This document shows, in pieces, positions 38,801-48,601 of a DNA stretch of 64,000 bases. The stretch comes from Trichomonas vaginalis G3. Taxonomy: Eukaryota > Parabasalia > Trichomonadida > Trichomonadidae. A model generated the notes under the pieces. That model was not told where the DNA came from. It worked only from the letters and a program-made list of their open reading frames with translations, and searched no databases. Made by a program: the position numbers and the translations under genes. The stretch is from positions 33,014,082-33,078,081 of the forward strand of contig NC_067207.1 in NCBI RefSeq assembly GCF_026262505.1. Direction: 5' to 3'. The number at the start of each line of letters is the position of its first letter. The stretch's first letter is position 1.

Positions 38801-39130
38801 AAAGCTTTCCCATTCACAAAAGATATAGTTGGTAACATGGAAAGAAAACCAGAATGGCTACAAAAACATATATTTGGAAACGAGCTTATTCCATATGGAC
38901 AAGCTCTGTTTGAAGAGCTTGAACCAGAAACTCAGGAAAGAGTCATGCAAACAATACGCAAAGACTCAAATACAGACTATGACAAACTCTTTCTAGGATA
39001 TAGGTTACCTGAGATGGGCGACCAGAGCCAAAAGGCAAAAAGGACATGGGAAATTTACAACATACTAGGTGAACATGAGGCAAAGATGCAACAACTTAAA
39101 GCAGAGGGCAATGAAGGAAAAAGAAGTTAA
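35871..39130 (+). pseudogene. Large coiled-coil / low-complexity protein region (C)
   Basis: The start is strongly basic (MPRKLRKNIRKRKRALKHPI), followed by a Gln/Met-rich stretch and a long Lys/Glu/Ala coiled coil. Then come a PAGGTYI repeat, a 27-bp tandem repeat at about 37190-37340, and a second large part with DADILNQYEMNMADGNITPD-like segments and an acidic Glu/Gln region. The coding is spread over more than one frame and looks broken. Similar large proteins in giant-virus-like elements are scaffold or core proteins; no specific family is recognised. Confidence 0.5.
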
Positions 39131-39188
39131 AAAATCAGTCAGGAAGAAAGTAAAGCTTGGTCCACGTGGGTTCTATTATGACATATAA
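39111..39188 (+). CDS. Tiny basic reading frame (C)
   Basis: 25 residues (MKEKEVKKSVRKKVKLGPRG, ending FYYDI), overlapping the previous gene's end and lying 32 bp before the capsid gene. Very basic, like core DNA-binding peptides of adenovirus-type virions. It may be chance; short length allows no more. Confidence 0.3.
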   Translation: MKEKEVKKSVRKKVKLGPRGFYYDI

Positions 39189-39220
39189 ATCCAACTATTC
39201 TATATTTTTACTCATATGAA

Positions 39221-40828
39221 ATGTACGCCGCTCAGAATATAACGCCAACAGTTTTGGATGCTATGAATGGAAATGTTTCCGAATGGTATAACGAATGCGA
39301 CAATGCCATTAGAAGGTCAGAAATAGTTCCTGGAACTTACGAATATACAACTGCTGTTTCTTATGGAAACGTAGGTGAGTTTGGAGAAGGTTCTTCAACA
39401 ACAGTAGATATTGCTTGCGACAGGTTTCATATAATTTCTATTGACAACTCTTTCTTATACGTGGAACAAGACATTGAAATAAAACCTTCTGCCAAGTTGT
39501 CTGACAAGAAAGGTTGCAATGGAATTTTCTATGTCGGATACCAATATGCTCCAGAAGTTTTCATGGATATAAGATATATTCTAACTCTGACTTAGTTCAA
39601 ACAGTAACCTGGGCAAACTATGAATGGTTCGCTTTGAGAAACTCAGTACAACCACAAGCTAGAGAACAAACAGACCAGTATGCAACTATTGAGAAAATAA
39701 GAAGACTTGACCCTAACGTTCCAGGAGTTTATGTTAACCTTTCTGGACAAACTGCAGCAGCAGTAACCAAAGTAAAATTGAAACTTAGAGTTCCTTTGTC
39801 ATCTTTCCTCATCTTCAGGTTTTTAAGATACTTGCCAAACTGGGCAGGAAAAATTTCTATCGAACTTACTCCAAGCAAAAATAACTTAGTCATTGCACCA
39901 ACACAAGACCCATTCACTCTTACAGACGTAAAGGGAGCAAATCAAACGTCATTCGCCGAACTTTTGCAAAGACAAAGTTGACTTAGACTTTGGTTTCTCA
40001 AACCTCAACACTGAAGTAAACTACTACTTCAATGCTGCTGGAACTGCTTGGGACCCAGTTAAGTTCACATGCGAAAAGTTTGAATGCAAGAGAATAGAAA
40101 GCAGACTTGCAGTCTATATGTTGGACCCAGATATTTCAAATGCTTTAGCTGCCAAATATATTGCAGTTCCACTTATGTTCCCTATACACCAAATATCTGT
40201 CAAAGACTTTGCAGGTGAAGTTGGAAACCAAAGTGCTGACCCAGGTGCAAGAACAGATATTGCTTAACAACTGCAATGAAACATGCAGATACTATGTTTG
40301 TACTGTTCAGACGAACTATAAATGACTATTCTTGCTTCTACAACCCTGGTATTAAATACCATATAAACATAGATGGCAAATACTATCCAAGAGAAGAATA
40401 TTCTACAGTTGAGGATATGAGGTCATACAACTTGACATTAGATGCTATGAACTTTAACAACAACTTCACAACAACCATTAACCCTGAAATGCAAAGTTCT
40501 ATTATGCCATATGTGAAAGTATGGACTCATACAGGAGCTCAAAAACACTCAATATACAAATGGAGACCGTTCAAACTTTTTGGCTTGGCATTCCATTTGC
40601 TGACTCAGAAGACTTTATGGGTGGTATTTCAACTGTTGGTACAGTTCAAATACAATATACTGGTGACAGAGACGGTCCAATGAATTGAAAGCAAAGAAGT
40701 TTACAAAACCAATAGCACTTTTCACGGAAGATGCTCTTTTGAAAATTCGTTCGATGAAACCTGCTGGGGCTCCTCAGATTGGTATAACGACAGCTTCCAT
40801 CGAGCAGATTTTGGCAGCAGGTCAGTAA
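39221..40828 (+). pseudogene. Major capsid protein region, broken (C)
   Basis: Starts MYAAQNITPTVLDAMNGNVS. KLKLRVPLSSFLIFRFLRYL followed by NWAGKISIEL matches the A capsid protein. Later parts include YMLDPDISNALAAKYIAVPL and, near the end, KPAGAPQIGITTASIEQILA. The span of about 1.6 kb equals the A gene. It has about four breaks. Confidence 0.65.
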
Positions 40829-41141
40829 GTTGTTCTTGAACTGACTTCTCTCCGTCAAATATTGACAGTACGCCAGTTTTGATATAAATTTGTATTATAA
40901 ACTTACCTTTAGAAATATCGGTCAGTTTTGTTGTTATATTTTTGTCTGCTTCAAGAACTTTCACCATCTCGGTTATACCAACTTTCTTTGCTTTATGAAA
41001 ATATTTTGGTTCAGCAAAGACTGCTATTCTATAACATTTTCCATTGTTTGTATAAAGAACTACTCTGTCAATGAACTTGTATTGTTTGTGTGTGTAAACT
41101 TTGTTTTGCTTCAATTCGAAGAGATACTCAAATACGTCCAT
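40722..41141 (-). CDS. Conserved small protein overlapping capsid 3' end (C)
   Basis: 139 residues from MDVFEYLFELKQNKVYTHKQ; beta-rich (RVVLYTNNGKCYRIAVFAEP) then FIIQIYIKTGVLSIFDGEKS. The last third overlaps the end of the capsid region on the opposite strand. It is divergent from the gene at 41160 with an 18-bp spacer. The function is unknown; possibly the counterpart of the small genes around the minor capsid gene in A/B. Confidence 0.5.
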   Translation of the reverse strand: MDVFEYLFELKQNKVYTHKQYKFIDRVVLYTNNGKCYRIAVFAEPKYFHKAKKVGITEMVKVLEADKNITTKLTDISKGKFIIQIYIKTGVLSIFDGEKSVQEQLTDLLPKSARWKLSLYQSEEPQQVSSNEFSKEHLP

Positions 41142-41159
41142 CTTTTTATTCTAAGTAAA
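41142..41159. promoter_or_regulatory. Compact bidirectional promoter (C)
   Basis: The 18-bp spacer CTTTTTATTCTAAGTAAA separates opposed start codons; it is very close to the spacer at 57564-57581. Confidence 0.5.
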
Positions 41160-41758
41160 ATGTCATTTCCGAAAAATAGAAGCGTAAGTGTTTCAAAAGG
41201 TTTAATGGCGGTGGCAGATGTGAAGTTAAATTCACCAACTCAAACAAACAGTCAAAGTGTTGTTGTCAATGTCAAAGAAAGAGATGTTGAAGTGGGGAAA
41301 CCATACGAAGACGAAATGGTATAACAATAGTTCCTGTAAAAGAACAACCAACATATCCTGAAGTTAGCAGAGACTTAAGTTCTGTTGCAGATATTCGAAA
41401 CGACTACCAACAACTTAAAGACAAACTTAAAACTCAGGAGAAGATTTGTCAAGCTTTGGGTATAATGTTAAACTTGGTCGAACACAACCCTGTAAAAGTG
41501 AACTCATATGTCATCGCACCTCATGAAATTTTGAAAGAACTATTGAAACTTTTGACAGAGGCAGACGATATAAACATCAAAGAAATAGAACCCGACATTG
41601 CTTGCTGTGGTGTTTCATATAATGTCATTGACAAGATATACGTTATGAAAGGAGGTGAAACGTTGAACTTAAAATATAGTTTCCCAGACGTCATAAAAAT
41701 ATTTGACGACCACAACATTTCATTAAAATTTTTGCTAAGTAAATGGCAGAAGACATAG
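41160..41758 (+). pseudogene. ECCGQ-family gene, broken (C)
   Basis: MSFPKNRSVSVSKGLMAVAD start; later EIEPDIACCGVSYNVIDKIY and ISLKFLL end, matching the gene at 27281-27895 in B. It precedes the minor-capsid-like gene as part of the virion cluster. It has about one break. The function is unknown. Confidence 0.5.
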
Positions 41759-42545
41759 TGGTTTATACTATTACGACTAAAAACCCTGAGTCATATAATT
41801 CTATAACAACAAACTTACAAAGTCCTCAAGGACGGTATTGTAAACTAACTTAAACACAATGACGACTAAAGCCTGTTTTGCTCTTTTGACACCAGAAGAC
41901 TTTGTTGTTGTGAATGGTAAAAAATACTTCTTTGAAGATACTTACTCAGATATACCACCAACAGGTTTTGTTGACTTATTTAATACTTTAAGGACGGATG
42001 TAACATGTGCTGCAACTAGAGCAGGTTTCATTATGTTTGGATGTCCGACTGAGTTTACTATAAACGATATGAGCTATAATACAAAACTTATATCTGGTTT
42101 TTACTACCAACAGTTTCCTATAACAGGAAAAGGTGTCATACAAGGTCTCTGTTCCATTGACTTTAAGTACACCTATTTTATATATTGTTTCAAACTTAGG
42201 TTCAAAGTGCTATTCGAATGTCGACAGAAACTACTATGACCAAAAATACTCATGCGTATAAACAACACTTTCTCTGCTGGTTTGCCTATTGTTCATTCGA
42301 ATGCAGAGTTTTCAGCTTTAGTAAACTCAAACACTTTAGCAAACATAAACTTAACCTTAGTCGACGCAAACTTTGTTCCTGTAAAACTTTTATGTCCTAT
42401 GTATTTGTCAATGACGGCAGAAAGTTTCGAATTGGAAGATGCAACTGGTGAAAGTATTGTACTACAAGAACAACTTCAACAACAAATAGCTCAAGAACAA
42501 CAAATGCAACAAATGGAACAAATGCAACAACAAAGTCAAGAATAA
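41743..42545 (+). pseudogene. Minor capsid (penton-like) region, broken (C)
   Basis: Starts MAEDIVVYTITTKNPESYNS. It has beta-rich GFIMFGCPTEFTINDMSYNT and QQFPITGKGVIQG segments, and near the end ANINLTLVDANFVPVKLLCP with MYLSM, the jelly-roll-like ending shared with B, then a Gln-rich tail. It has about two breaks. Confidence 0.5.
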
Positions 42546-42573
42546 AAAAATATTTTTTTTTATTTTTATAAAA

Positions 42574-43809
42574 ATGTACAGAATAGACGTTTCAGATTTT
42601 TATGACTTCCAAGCCTTCAGAAATATGTGTCCATTTAGAGACTATAACAAAGCAGTCGAGAATTTGAAACGTTTAGTCATTTATGTTGACTCTGCCCCAG
42701 AATGTTATGTCATGAAAGAATGGGATGTTGTCTTTAACAAACCAAGAGCGACAATAGTTTCAGAACAAGAATGTAGACAAAAACTTAAGAAAATAAAAGT
42801 CGTACAAGTTGGCATGAAGATGTTAGATGCTTGGGATATCTTATTGTCAAAGTTAGAAGATTTTTCAGTTCGAGGTATAAAGTTCTATACACCATCTCCA
42901 AACTTCTATTCTATCTTCACTGGATATAAATACGAACAAGTAGAATGGAAAGAAAATGTTATAGAAGCTTGGTTAGACCATGTCAAAGAAATTATATGCA
43001 ATGGAAACGAAAGAGTCTATGAGTATATCTTATGTTGGTTTGCAAACATCTTACAACATCCAAGTGCTAAAAATGAAACTGCTCTCATCATAATTGGAAA
43101 ACAAGGAACTGGTAAGAACACTTTCTTTACAGATATTTTGTGCAAACTGTTAGAGGGCTATTCGAACCCTAATATGACAAACTTAGAAAACATCTGCGGT
43201 AAATTTAACTCTTCAATAGAGAATATGAAACTTATAGTATGTAACGAACTTCAAAGTATAGATACAACAAAAGTTTTGAACTCAGATGCTTTGAAGAGTC
43301 TTATAACAGACAAAGTTGGAGTTGTTGAAAGAAAATATAAAGACCAAAGAGTTTGTGAAAATGTTGCAAACTTCGTCATGGTTTCAAACAACGCTGTTCC
43401 GATGAAGTTAGAAAGTTCTGACAGAAGATATGTAGTTGTCAGAACGTCAGATTCTCATATGCAAGATACAGAATATTTTGACGACTTAGCAGAAACTTTG
43501 ACACCTAACTTTTACAACCACTTGTTCTCATATTTTATGACATTAGATATTTCTAAGTTCAATCCAAGACAAATTCCACATACCGAAGAAAGACAAACAT
43601 TGTTAGAAGCAAACAAGAGTGTATATGAACTGTTTATAGATGAGACTAACTTTGAGTGTTTAGATGAAAGGTCTTTGTACGACTCGTATAAACAATATTG
43701 TCAAGAGTATGGTTATATGACAGCATCTAAACGAACATTCTTGGCAAATGTCAAAAATCTTTTAGACATACAGAACGGCGTATATACAAAGAAAAATTTT
43801 TCTGAGTAA
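42574..43809 (+). CDS. Superfamily 3 replicative helicase (C)
   Basis: 411 residues, whole. Walker A GKQGTGKNTFFT near residue 174, Walker B MKLIVCNELQSI near 215, motif C ANFVMVSNNAVPMKLESSDR near 270 with the arginine pair DRRYVV, as in D5-like SF3 helicases of viruses and Polinton relatives. A C-terminal winged-helix-like part follows (SLYDSYKQYCQEYGYMTASK). It would unwind element DNA during replication. No counterpart is visible in A or B. It starts after a TTTTTTTTATTTTTATAAAA box. Confidence 0.82.
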   Translation: MYRIDVSDFYDFQAFRNMCPFRDYNKAVENLKRLVIYVDSAPECYVMKEWDVVFNKPRATIVSEQECRQKLKKIKVVQVGMKMLDAWDILLSKLEDFSVRGIKFYTPSPNFYSIFTGYKYEQVEWKENVIEAWLDHVKEIICNGNERVYEYILCWFANILQHPSAKNETALIIIGKQGTGKNTFFTDILCKLLEGYSNPNMTNLENICGKFNSSIENMKLIVCNELQSIDTTKVLNSDALKSLITDKVGVVERKYKDQRVCENVANFVMVSNNAVPMKLESSDRRYVVVRTSDSHMQDTEYFDDLAETLTPNFYNHLFSYFMTLDISKFNPRQIPHTEERQTLLEANKSVYELFIDETNFECLDERSLYDSYKQYCQEYGYMTASKRTFLANVKNLLDIQNGVYTKKNFSE

Positions 43810-43844
43810 ATTTTTAAAAAATATTTTTTTATCCGATAGAAAAG

Positions 43845-44264
43845 ATGACGAAATTCATCTCAGTCAACAAGTACATGTCAGGACTTAAAGAAGAACTAGA
43901 CCCATTCGCTTATTTGAATGTTTACTTCTACCATTTTGAAAAGTCTACATTTGACAAAGTTTGGAACATCGAACCAGTTAAGTTTGCTATTGTGACTAAA
44001 AATGGTGCGAAATTTGAAGACTTAGACATAGAAGGTTTGTTAGCAGTCAAAGAAAATTTTGACAGAAGGTTCTCAAACCTTAAAGAAGGCAAAGCATACA
44101 AACTTGTTATACCTTATGAACCAAAGAAAGCAGACGACTATGAATATTATGAGTCTAAGATAGTTGAAGTTCAAGGTAAATTGGGTAAAAAGATTTTAGA
44201 GTCTAAGCCAGTGTTTGCTCCTAAAGAGGAAGAGAACATTGACATTGACCCAGAAATGTTCTAA
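43845..44264 (+). CDS. Candidate ssDNA-binding protein (C)
   Basis: 139 residues from MTKFISVNKYMSGLKEELDP with an acidic C-terminal tip (EEENIDIDPEMF). It resembles the A gene at 10785-11255 in both its beginning and its acidic end. It directly follows the helicase. The single-stranded DNA-binding role is inferred from the acidic tip and context. Confidence 0.45.
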   Translation: MTKFISVNKYMSGLKEELDPFAYLNVYFYHFEKSTFDKVWNIEPVKFAIVTKNGAKFEDLDIEGLLAVKENFDRRFSNLKEGKAYKLVIPYEPKKADDYEYYESKIVEVQGKLGKKILESKPVFAPKEEENIDIDPEMF

Positions 44265-44280
44265 AAATAAAATTTTATTT

Positions 44281-44736
44281 TTACATGTCAAATTTCTTTT
44301 TCTCTGGAACTGGTTCAGGTTCTTTCTTCTCTTCTTCTACTTTCTTTTCTTTCTTTTCTCTCTTCTTCTTCTTTTCTGGTGGAGTTATGTCAAATTTCTC
44401 CGAACCATATTTATGTAAAAGTTCTTTGTCCTTTAATAGCTCTTCTATTCTGTTTTCTATTTCATCTTCAAGAACAGCGCATGTGCCTTCTTTGCATTCT
44501 AAGAACTTTTGTTGGACTTCATCTTTCCAATCGGCGTCATCTCTGTCAACAAGTCTGTCATTGACAAATTTTAAGACTGCTCTTTGTAATGTTTTATGGT
44601 TCTTGTCATATTCCCAGAAACAGAACTTTAGAACAAATTCCCCTTTCTTGTTTACACTATGTAAGATTTTATGGTCGACAGAAGTTTTGCAGTCGAAAAG
44701 TTTGTCTCGAATATAGATAGCGAAATCGCTAGACAT
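44281..44736 (-). CDS. Unknown 151-residue charged protein (C)
   Basis: MSSDFAIYIRDKLFDCKTSV start; globular N-terminal part (KFCFWEYDKNHKTLQRAVLK), then a Lys/Glu/Pro-rich tail (KKKKREKKEKKVEEEKKEPE). It converges on the gene at 43845 and is divergent from the ATPase, 36 bp away. The function is unknown. Confidence 0.55.
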   Translation of the reverse strand: MSSDFAIYIRDKLFDCKTSVDHKILHSVNKKGEFVLKFCFWEYDKNHKTLQRAVLKFVNDRLVDRDDADWKDEVQQKFLECKEGTCAVLEDEIENRIEELLKDKELLHKYGSEKFDITPPEKKKKREKKEKKVEEEKKEPEPVPEKKKFDM

Positions 44737-44772
44737 TTTCTAAAAGATAAAAATTTTAATTTTTCTAAAAAT

Positions 44773-45648
44773 ATGTTAGAAAAAAAGTTTGCTGACATTG
44801 ACAAGAAATTTGAGAATGTTTTAAACAAGAACAAGAGAAAGTTAGAAAATGCTCAGATAAAACCCATACATGACAAGTTCTTATTTGCTCAGAATGGTAT
44901 AACAGGTCTAATTGCACCACCTGGGTCGGGTAAGACTTTCACTTATCTTAAAATGGCTGCACAACAACAAGAACTAGATGAGAAGAACCCATTCTATGAG
45001 TTAGTAGTCATTTGTAGTACTTCTGGTCAATTTGACCAAACCGTAAATTCGTTCAAAGATATTATAAAGAAGTCTAAGTTAGTATGTATAAAAGACTCTG
45101 AGTTGTTAGATTGGATAAAGAAGTACCAAAGAAGAGTTTTGAAGTACAATGCTATAAATGAGTATGTCAATTCGAAGTTTAAAGACCCAAATGAGGAAAT
45201 GCAGAGAATATTAGAGAAGAAACACTTCAGAAACAAACAGAAAGAGATAGAATACATTTCGAAGAAATTGCAATCTTACGATTGGAAGACTTACCCTCAC
45301 AGATGTCTTCTTATCTTAGATGATTTCGCCTCTCATCCTTTGTTAAAGAACAGAGAACAAGATATGTGTCGAATTCTTAAGAAGCTCAGACACTTTAACA
45401 TCTCAGTTGTCATTTGTGTACAGACAGCAAAGAGTTTAAGTAAGGATGTAAAGAGAATACTTACTGATATCATACTTTTCCCTGGATTGTCCGAAGACGA
45501 TTTCATGGAACTTATGAAAGAGTCCATGGCAGGTAAGTTTGACAGACATGAACTCTGGGAGAAGTACAAAGTCATACAAGACCCTCATACTTCTTTCAGA
45601 ATTCACATCTACGCGAACAAAGTTCAAATTGTAAAAAGTCAAGCTTGA
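44773..45648 (+). CDS. Packaging ATPase, A32-like (C)
   Basis: 291 residues from MLEKKFADIDKKFENVLNKN. Walker A APPGSGKTFTYLK near residue 50, Walker B CLLILDDFASHPLL near 180; the ends RILTDIILFPGLSEDDFMEL and FRIHIYANKVQI align with RLITDFVIFQGFSRYDIELI and LEIHIMTNTIKV of the A protein. Overall identity to A is moderate, showing the distance between the lineages. The later ATG is chosen because an earlier one would overlap the divergent neighbour. Confidence 0.85.
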   Translation: MLEKKFADIDKKFENVLNKNKRKLENAQIKPIHDKFLFAQNGITGLIAPPGSGKTFTYLKMAAQQQELDEKNPFYELVVICSTSGQFDQTVNSFKDIIKKSKLVCIKDSELLDWIKKYQRRVLKYNAINEYVNSKFKDPNEEMQRILEKKHFRNKQKEIEYISKKLQSYDWKTYPHRCLLILDDFASHPLLKNREQDMCRILKKLRHFNISVVICVQTAKSLSKDVKRILTDIILFPGLSEDDFMELMKESMAGKFDRHELWEKYKVIQDPHTSFRIHIYANKVQIVKSQA

Positions 45649-46030
45649 AAAATAAAGAGTTCATCTACTCTACTTGTTTGAAGTTGTCAAAATACTCTGT
45701 TATTTTTCACGATTTTCATGAGTTTTGGCTACCCCTGTAAAAGTCGGTCTAGAGAAATTTCATGAAATTTGGTCATTTTTCAGCAAAAATATATTTTAGG
45801 TGAAGAGGTGAGATTTCACCTCTTTTTTCACCTGTTTTTTCACCTCAGTTATTTTATAAGCGTTTCACATGGTAAACGTTATTTTTTAAATTTTGTGAAA
45901 ACTCAACGGTTTGACACAAGCCCTAAAAATTATTTTACTCAGAATTTTGTTGCTGAATTCAATAAAAATATATTTTAGGTGAAGAGGTGAGATTTCACCT
46001 CTTTTTTCACCTCTTTTTTCACCTGTTATT
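45649..46030. repeat. Gap with repeat P copies (C)
   Basis: No gene. It holds two P copies (45797-45846 and 45977-46026), both AGGTGAAGAGGTGAGATTTC then CACCTCTTTTTTCACC. The second abuts the end of orf320. Confidence 0.65.
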
Positions 46031-46943
46031 TTATAAGCGTTTTACATGAATTGTATGATGTATATTTGAAATCCTAAACAATTTCGTAGCTTCTATTTCT
46101 TCTGTCAGTACATCGAATGTTTTAACGATACCGAAAGTTTCTTTATACTTCTTCTTGACGTCAGATAGAAGGAAATCGTCAGCAGTTGGATAGTTTTTGT
46201 TCAGAAATGTCAACATGTCCATTTTATCTTCTGCTGGTTTCTCTGCTTCTTTCTTTAAATCTGCATAGTCGTTTCGCATACGTTCTATCTCTTTGACGGA
46301 GTAGTTATATTTCCTCATTGCTGCTTTACATTTAGAACATTGTGGGTTCATTTTAGCATTGTACATTGAAATTTGACCTGCAAGTACAACTAAGGCGTCA
46401 ATGGTTTTCTTTAACTCAAAAGTTGCTGGTTTTATTTGTTCGTTCCATACTTTACCTCTTCTATCTTTATCTCTTATCTGCCATACACATTTTGCAACTA
46501 ACGAAACAAAGTTGTCGTAGGTCTTAAATTCTTCAGATTATATAGTCAGAAACATTTTTATATACCATATCGCAGTCTTTGTCCATGACTTTGTGGTTGC
46601 AATGAAATCCAAGAAACTCATAGTTTACCTTTCGTATGAACTTCTTTATTTCTACCGAGTCAGTTGCTTTGACTTCTATTTCATCGAATTCAGGAATAGT
46701 AAGCTTTTGTTGTTGTATTTCAGGAAGTTTAGGTAGATGGTCAATAATATCCTGCATTTCATAAAGATACTGTTCATTTGTTTCATCTTTCGCACTACAG
46801 TCTAAATCTCCTTGGAGAAGTTCTTGCTTTATCTTCTGGATTGTTGTTTCGAAAGTATATGAAGAAGGAATGAAGCTTTTCATCTCTACTAACATTGAAG
46901 TTGGGTTCATGACTAAAGAGTTTGGTGCTGTTGTTGCTAACAT
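46031..46943 (-). pseudogene. orf320, broken (C)
   Basis: Same protein family as 20907-21869: FIPSSYTFETTIQKIKQELL, then LPEIQQQKLTIPEFDEIEVK and the segment KKFIRKVNYEFLGFHCNHKV identical or nearly so to B, and PQCSKCKAAMRKYNYSVKEI near the end. Identity to the B protein in long stretches is by eye well above 80 percent, whereas the ATPases of the same elements are much less alike. It is bracketed by inverted copies of repeat P. It has about one or two breaks. Confidence 0.65.
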
Positions 46944-46985
46944 GTTCTTACAATAAAAAAAAAAATATTTTTTTAAAAAAACCAA

Positions 46986-47291
46986 CTTTATTTTTTATTT
47001 CGGGAAAATTCATGAGGTGAAAAAAGAGGTGAAAAAAGAGGTGAAATCTCACCTCTTCACCTAAAATATATTTTTGTCTGATTTACGCTCATTACGATGA
47101 AGTTTCGACAAAACATTTACGTTCATGTTTGACAAAACATTTACGATGAAATCATGAAAATTCATGAGGTGAAAAAAGAGGTGAAAAAAGAGGTGAAATC
47201 TCACCTCTTCACCTAAAATATATTTTTATTGAATTCAGCAACAAAGTTCAAATTGTAAAAAGTCAAGCTTGAAAAATCTAAGTGTTTAGTC
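46986..47291. repeat. Gap with repeat P copies (C)
   Basis: No gene. P copies at 47014-47063 and 47165-47213, in the orientation opposite to those on the other side of orf320, with ATTTACGTTCATGTTTGACA-type repeats between. At 47236-47276 there is a duplicate of the ATPase gene's last codons (AAAGTTCAAATTGTAAAAAG, then TCAAGCTTGA), matching 45618-45651, so this end of the cassette carries a copied piece of its neighbour. Confidence 0.6.
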
Positions 47292-47471
47292 TTAGTAAGA
47301 TGGTAGCTTCTTAAAGCATATGCCGTCCTTGAGTTTTATGTACGTGAAGAGAAGTACAATGAATTCAATTACGAGTACAATTGCAATGACAACTAAGGCA
47401 ACTATTTTTGTCTTTTGCCAGCAAGGGTACTTCTTCTCTTCCAATGGTTCGGGAGAACTATACTCACTCAT
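47292..47471 (-). CDS. Small single-pass membrane protein (C)
   Basis: 59 residues from MSEYSSPEPLEEKKYPCWQK; one strong hydrophobic segment IVALVVIAIVLVIEFIVLLF at about residues 23-42. It is divergent from the gene at 47515. The function is unknown; virion membrane or infection-related proteins of this size are common in such elements. Confidence 0.55.
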   Translation of the reverse strand: MSEYSSPEPLEEKKYPCWQKTKIVALVVIAIVLVIEFIVLLFTYIKLKDGICFKKLPSY

Positions 47472-47514
47472 GAGAAATGCCAAAACGGTTTAATAGAAAA
47501 AGTGTAATTTTTTC

Positions 47515-47709
47515 ATGTCCGAAGACTCGAAGGTGCAACACTTCCAAAATACCGACGAACTCAGAAGAGCAGCATGGCAGTATCTTCTTGACAACTTCTT
47601 TGAGTTCTCCAGGTACACCTTGGAAAATGCTGAAGAACTCCGACACAGAGAATTTGGAGAAATTGCACTCCAATACTACCTTGACAAACAAAGGGTAAAC
47701 AAAGGGTAA
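47515..47709 (+). CDS. Small 64-residue acidic protein (C)
   Basis: MSEDSKVQHFQNTDELRRAA; helical, ends LDKQRVNKG with a short tandem duplication of AACAAAGGGT at the stop. It starts after a T-rich box. The function is unknown. Confidence 0.45.
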   Translation: MSEDSKVQHFQNTDELRRAAWQYLLDNFFEFSRYTLENAEELRHREFGEIALQYYLDKQRVNKG

Positions 47710-47749
47710 AATAAGACTAAAAACTTAACGTTTAAAAAGTGACATTTTT

Positions 47750-47950
47750 ATGAGCTCCGAGTCACCGAGAAAACTTGGTCAGATGTTAGCAGCTTACTTC
47801 CCTGAGGAGGATGGAAGCGTTACATACGTAAGGTTCAAAAACAACGAACCTGGAATTGCGTACCAAATTCGCAATTACATGACCATGGAAGAGTACGAAA
47901 GGTTTCTACAAGAGAAACCAGCTCTAAACAACTCAGAAAAGAAAGAGTAA
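47750..47950 (+). CDS. Small 66-residue protein (C)
   Basis: MSSESPRKLGQMLAAYFPEE; DGSVTYVRFKNNEPGIAYQI looks like a beta hairpin as in the DG-motif proteins of A. Upstream box AAAAAGTGACATTTTT. The function is unknown. Confidence 0.45.
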   Translation: MSSESPRKLGQMLAAYFPEEDGSVTYVRFKNNEPGIAYQIRNYMTMEEYERFLQEKPALNNSEKKE

Positions 47951-47978
47951 AAAGTTTAACTCGTAATTGTTTATTTTT

Positions 47979-48587
47979 TTACTTGTATGGGCAAGCTGCA
48001 AGAATGAAGTCGACTATCTCAGTCTTTGTCTTGACCAGTTGGACTGCTCTTGCGAGTACGTCTGTTTTGCGGTCTCCAGCTGGTGTCTGACCTTCGTAAT
48101 TGCGCATGTTCTTGAGAGCTCCAACTGTAAATGGCTGTAAGATGAAGAGTCTCTCAGACTGCTTGAGGTAGTCTTCACGGTCACGAACCGAATCTGTGGT
48201 ACGAGTCGAATTGGTCGACCTTAGGGAAGAGACTGAAAGCCTGTCATCTTCCATAGGGGCTGTGGCATACTCTTTGCGTAAACGGTTCAGACCTTCTTCG
48301 AACTCTTGGTCTCTCTTCGATTGGGATTGAGATTGGAATTGGGGTGGAGGGTTTGACATGAACATCCAAGGGTTAGGGAAGTAAGGCATGGGTTGAGGAG
48401 GGTAGTTTGGAAAGCCTTGTGGTGGGTAGTTTGGAAAGCCTTGTGGTGGGTAGTAACCTTGAGGTGGAAATTGGTAGTAATTCGGAGGTCCTTGTTGGAA
48501 CTGAGGTTGCTGAGGAGACTGTTGTGGTGCTGGAGCATGCTGTTCCTCTGGCTGTGGAACGGGTTCAGTAGGTGGGACGTCGGACAT
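47979..48587 (-). CDS. Proline/glutamine-rich protein (C)
   Basis: 202 residues. The first half is PQ-rich with Tyr-Pro repeats (QGFPNYPPQ twice); the second half is charged and helical with an SVSSLRSTNSTRTTDSVRDR segment, ending VDFILAACPYK. Such low-complexity Pro/Tyr domains often mediate assembly or condensation. The function is unknown. Start opposite a 21-bp tandem repeat. Confidence 0.55.
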   Translation of the reverse strand: MSDVPPTEPVPQPEEQHAPAPQQSPQQPQFQQGPPNYYQFPPQGYYPPQGFPNYPPQGFPNYPPQPMPYFPNPWMFMSNPPPQFQSQSQSKRDQEFEEGLNRLRKEYATAPMEDDRLSVSSLRSTNSTRTTDSVRDREDYLKQSERLFILQPFTVGALKNMRNYEGQTPAGDRKTDVLARAVQLVKTKTEIVDFILAACPYK

Positions 48588-48601
48588 TCGTTTGTGTCTT
48601 A

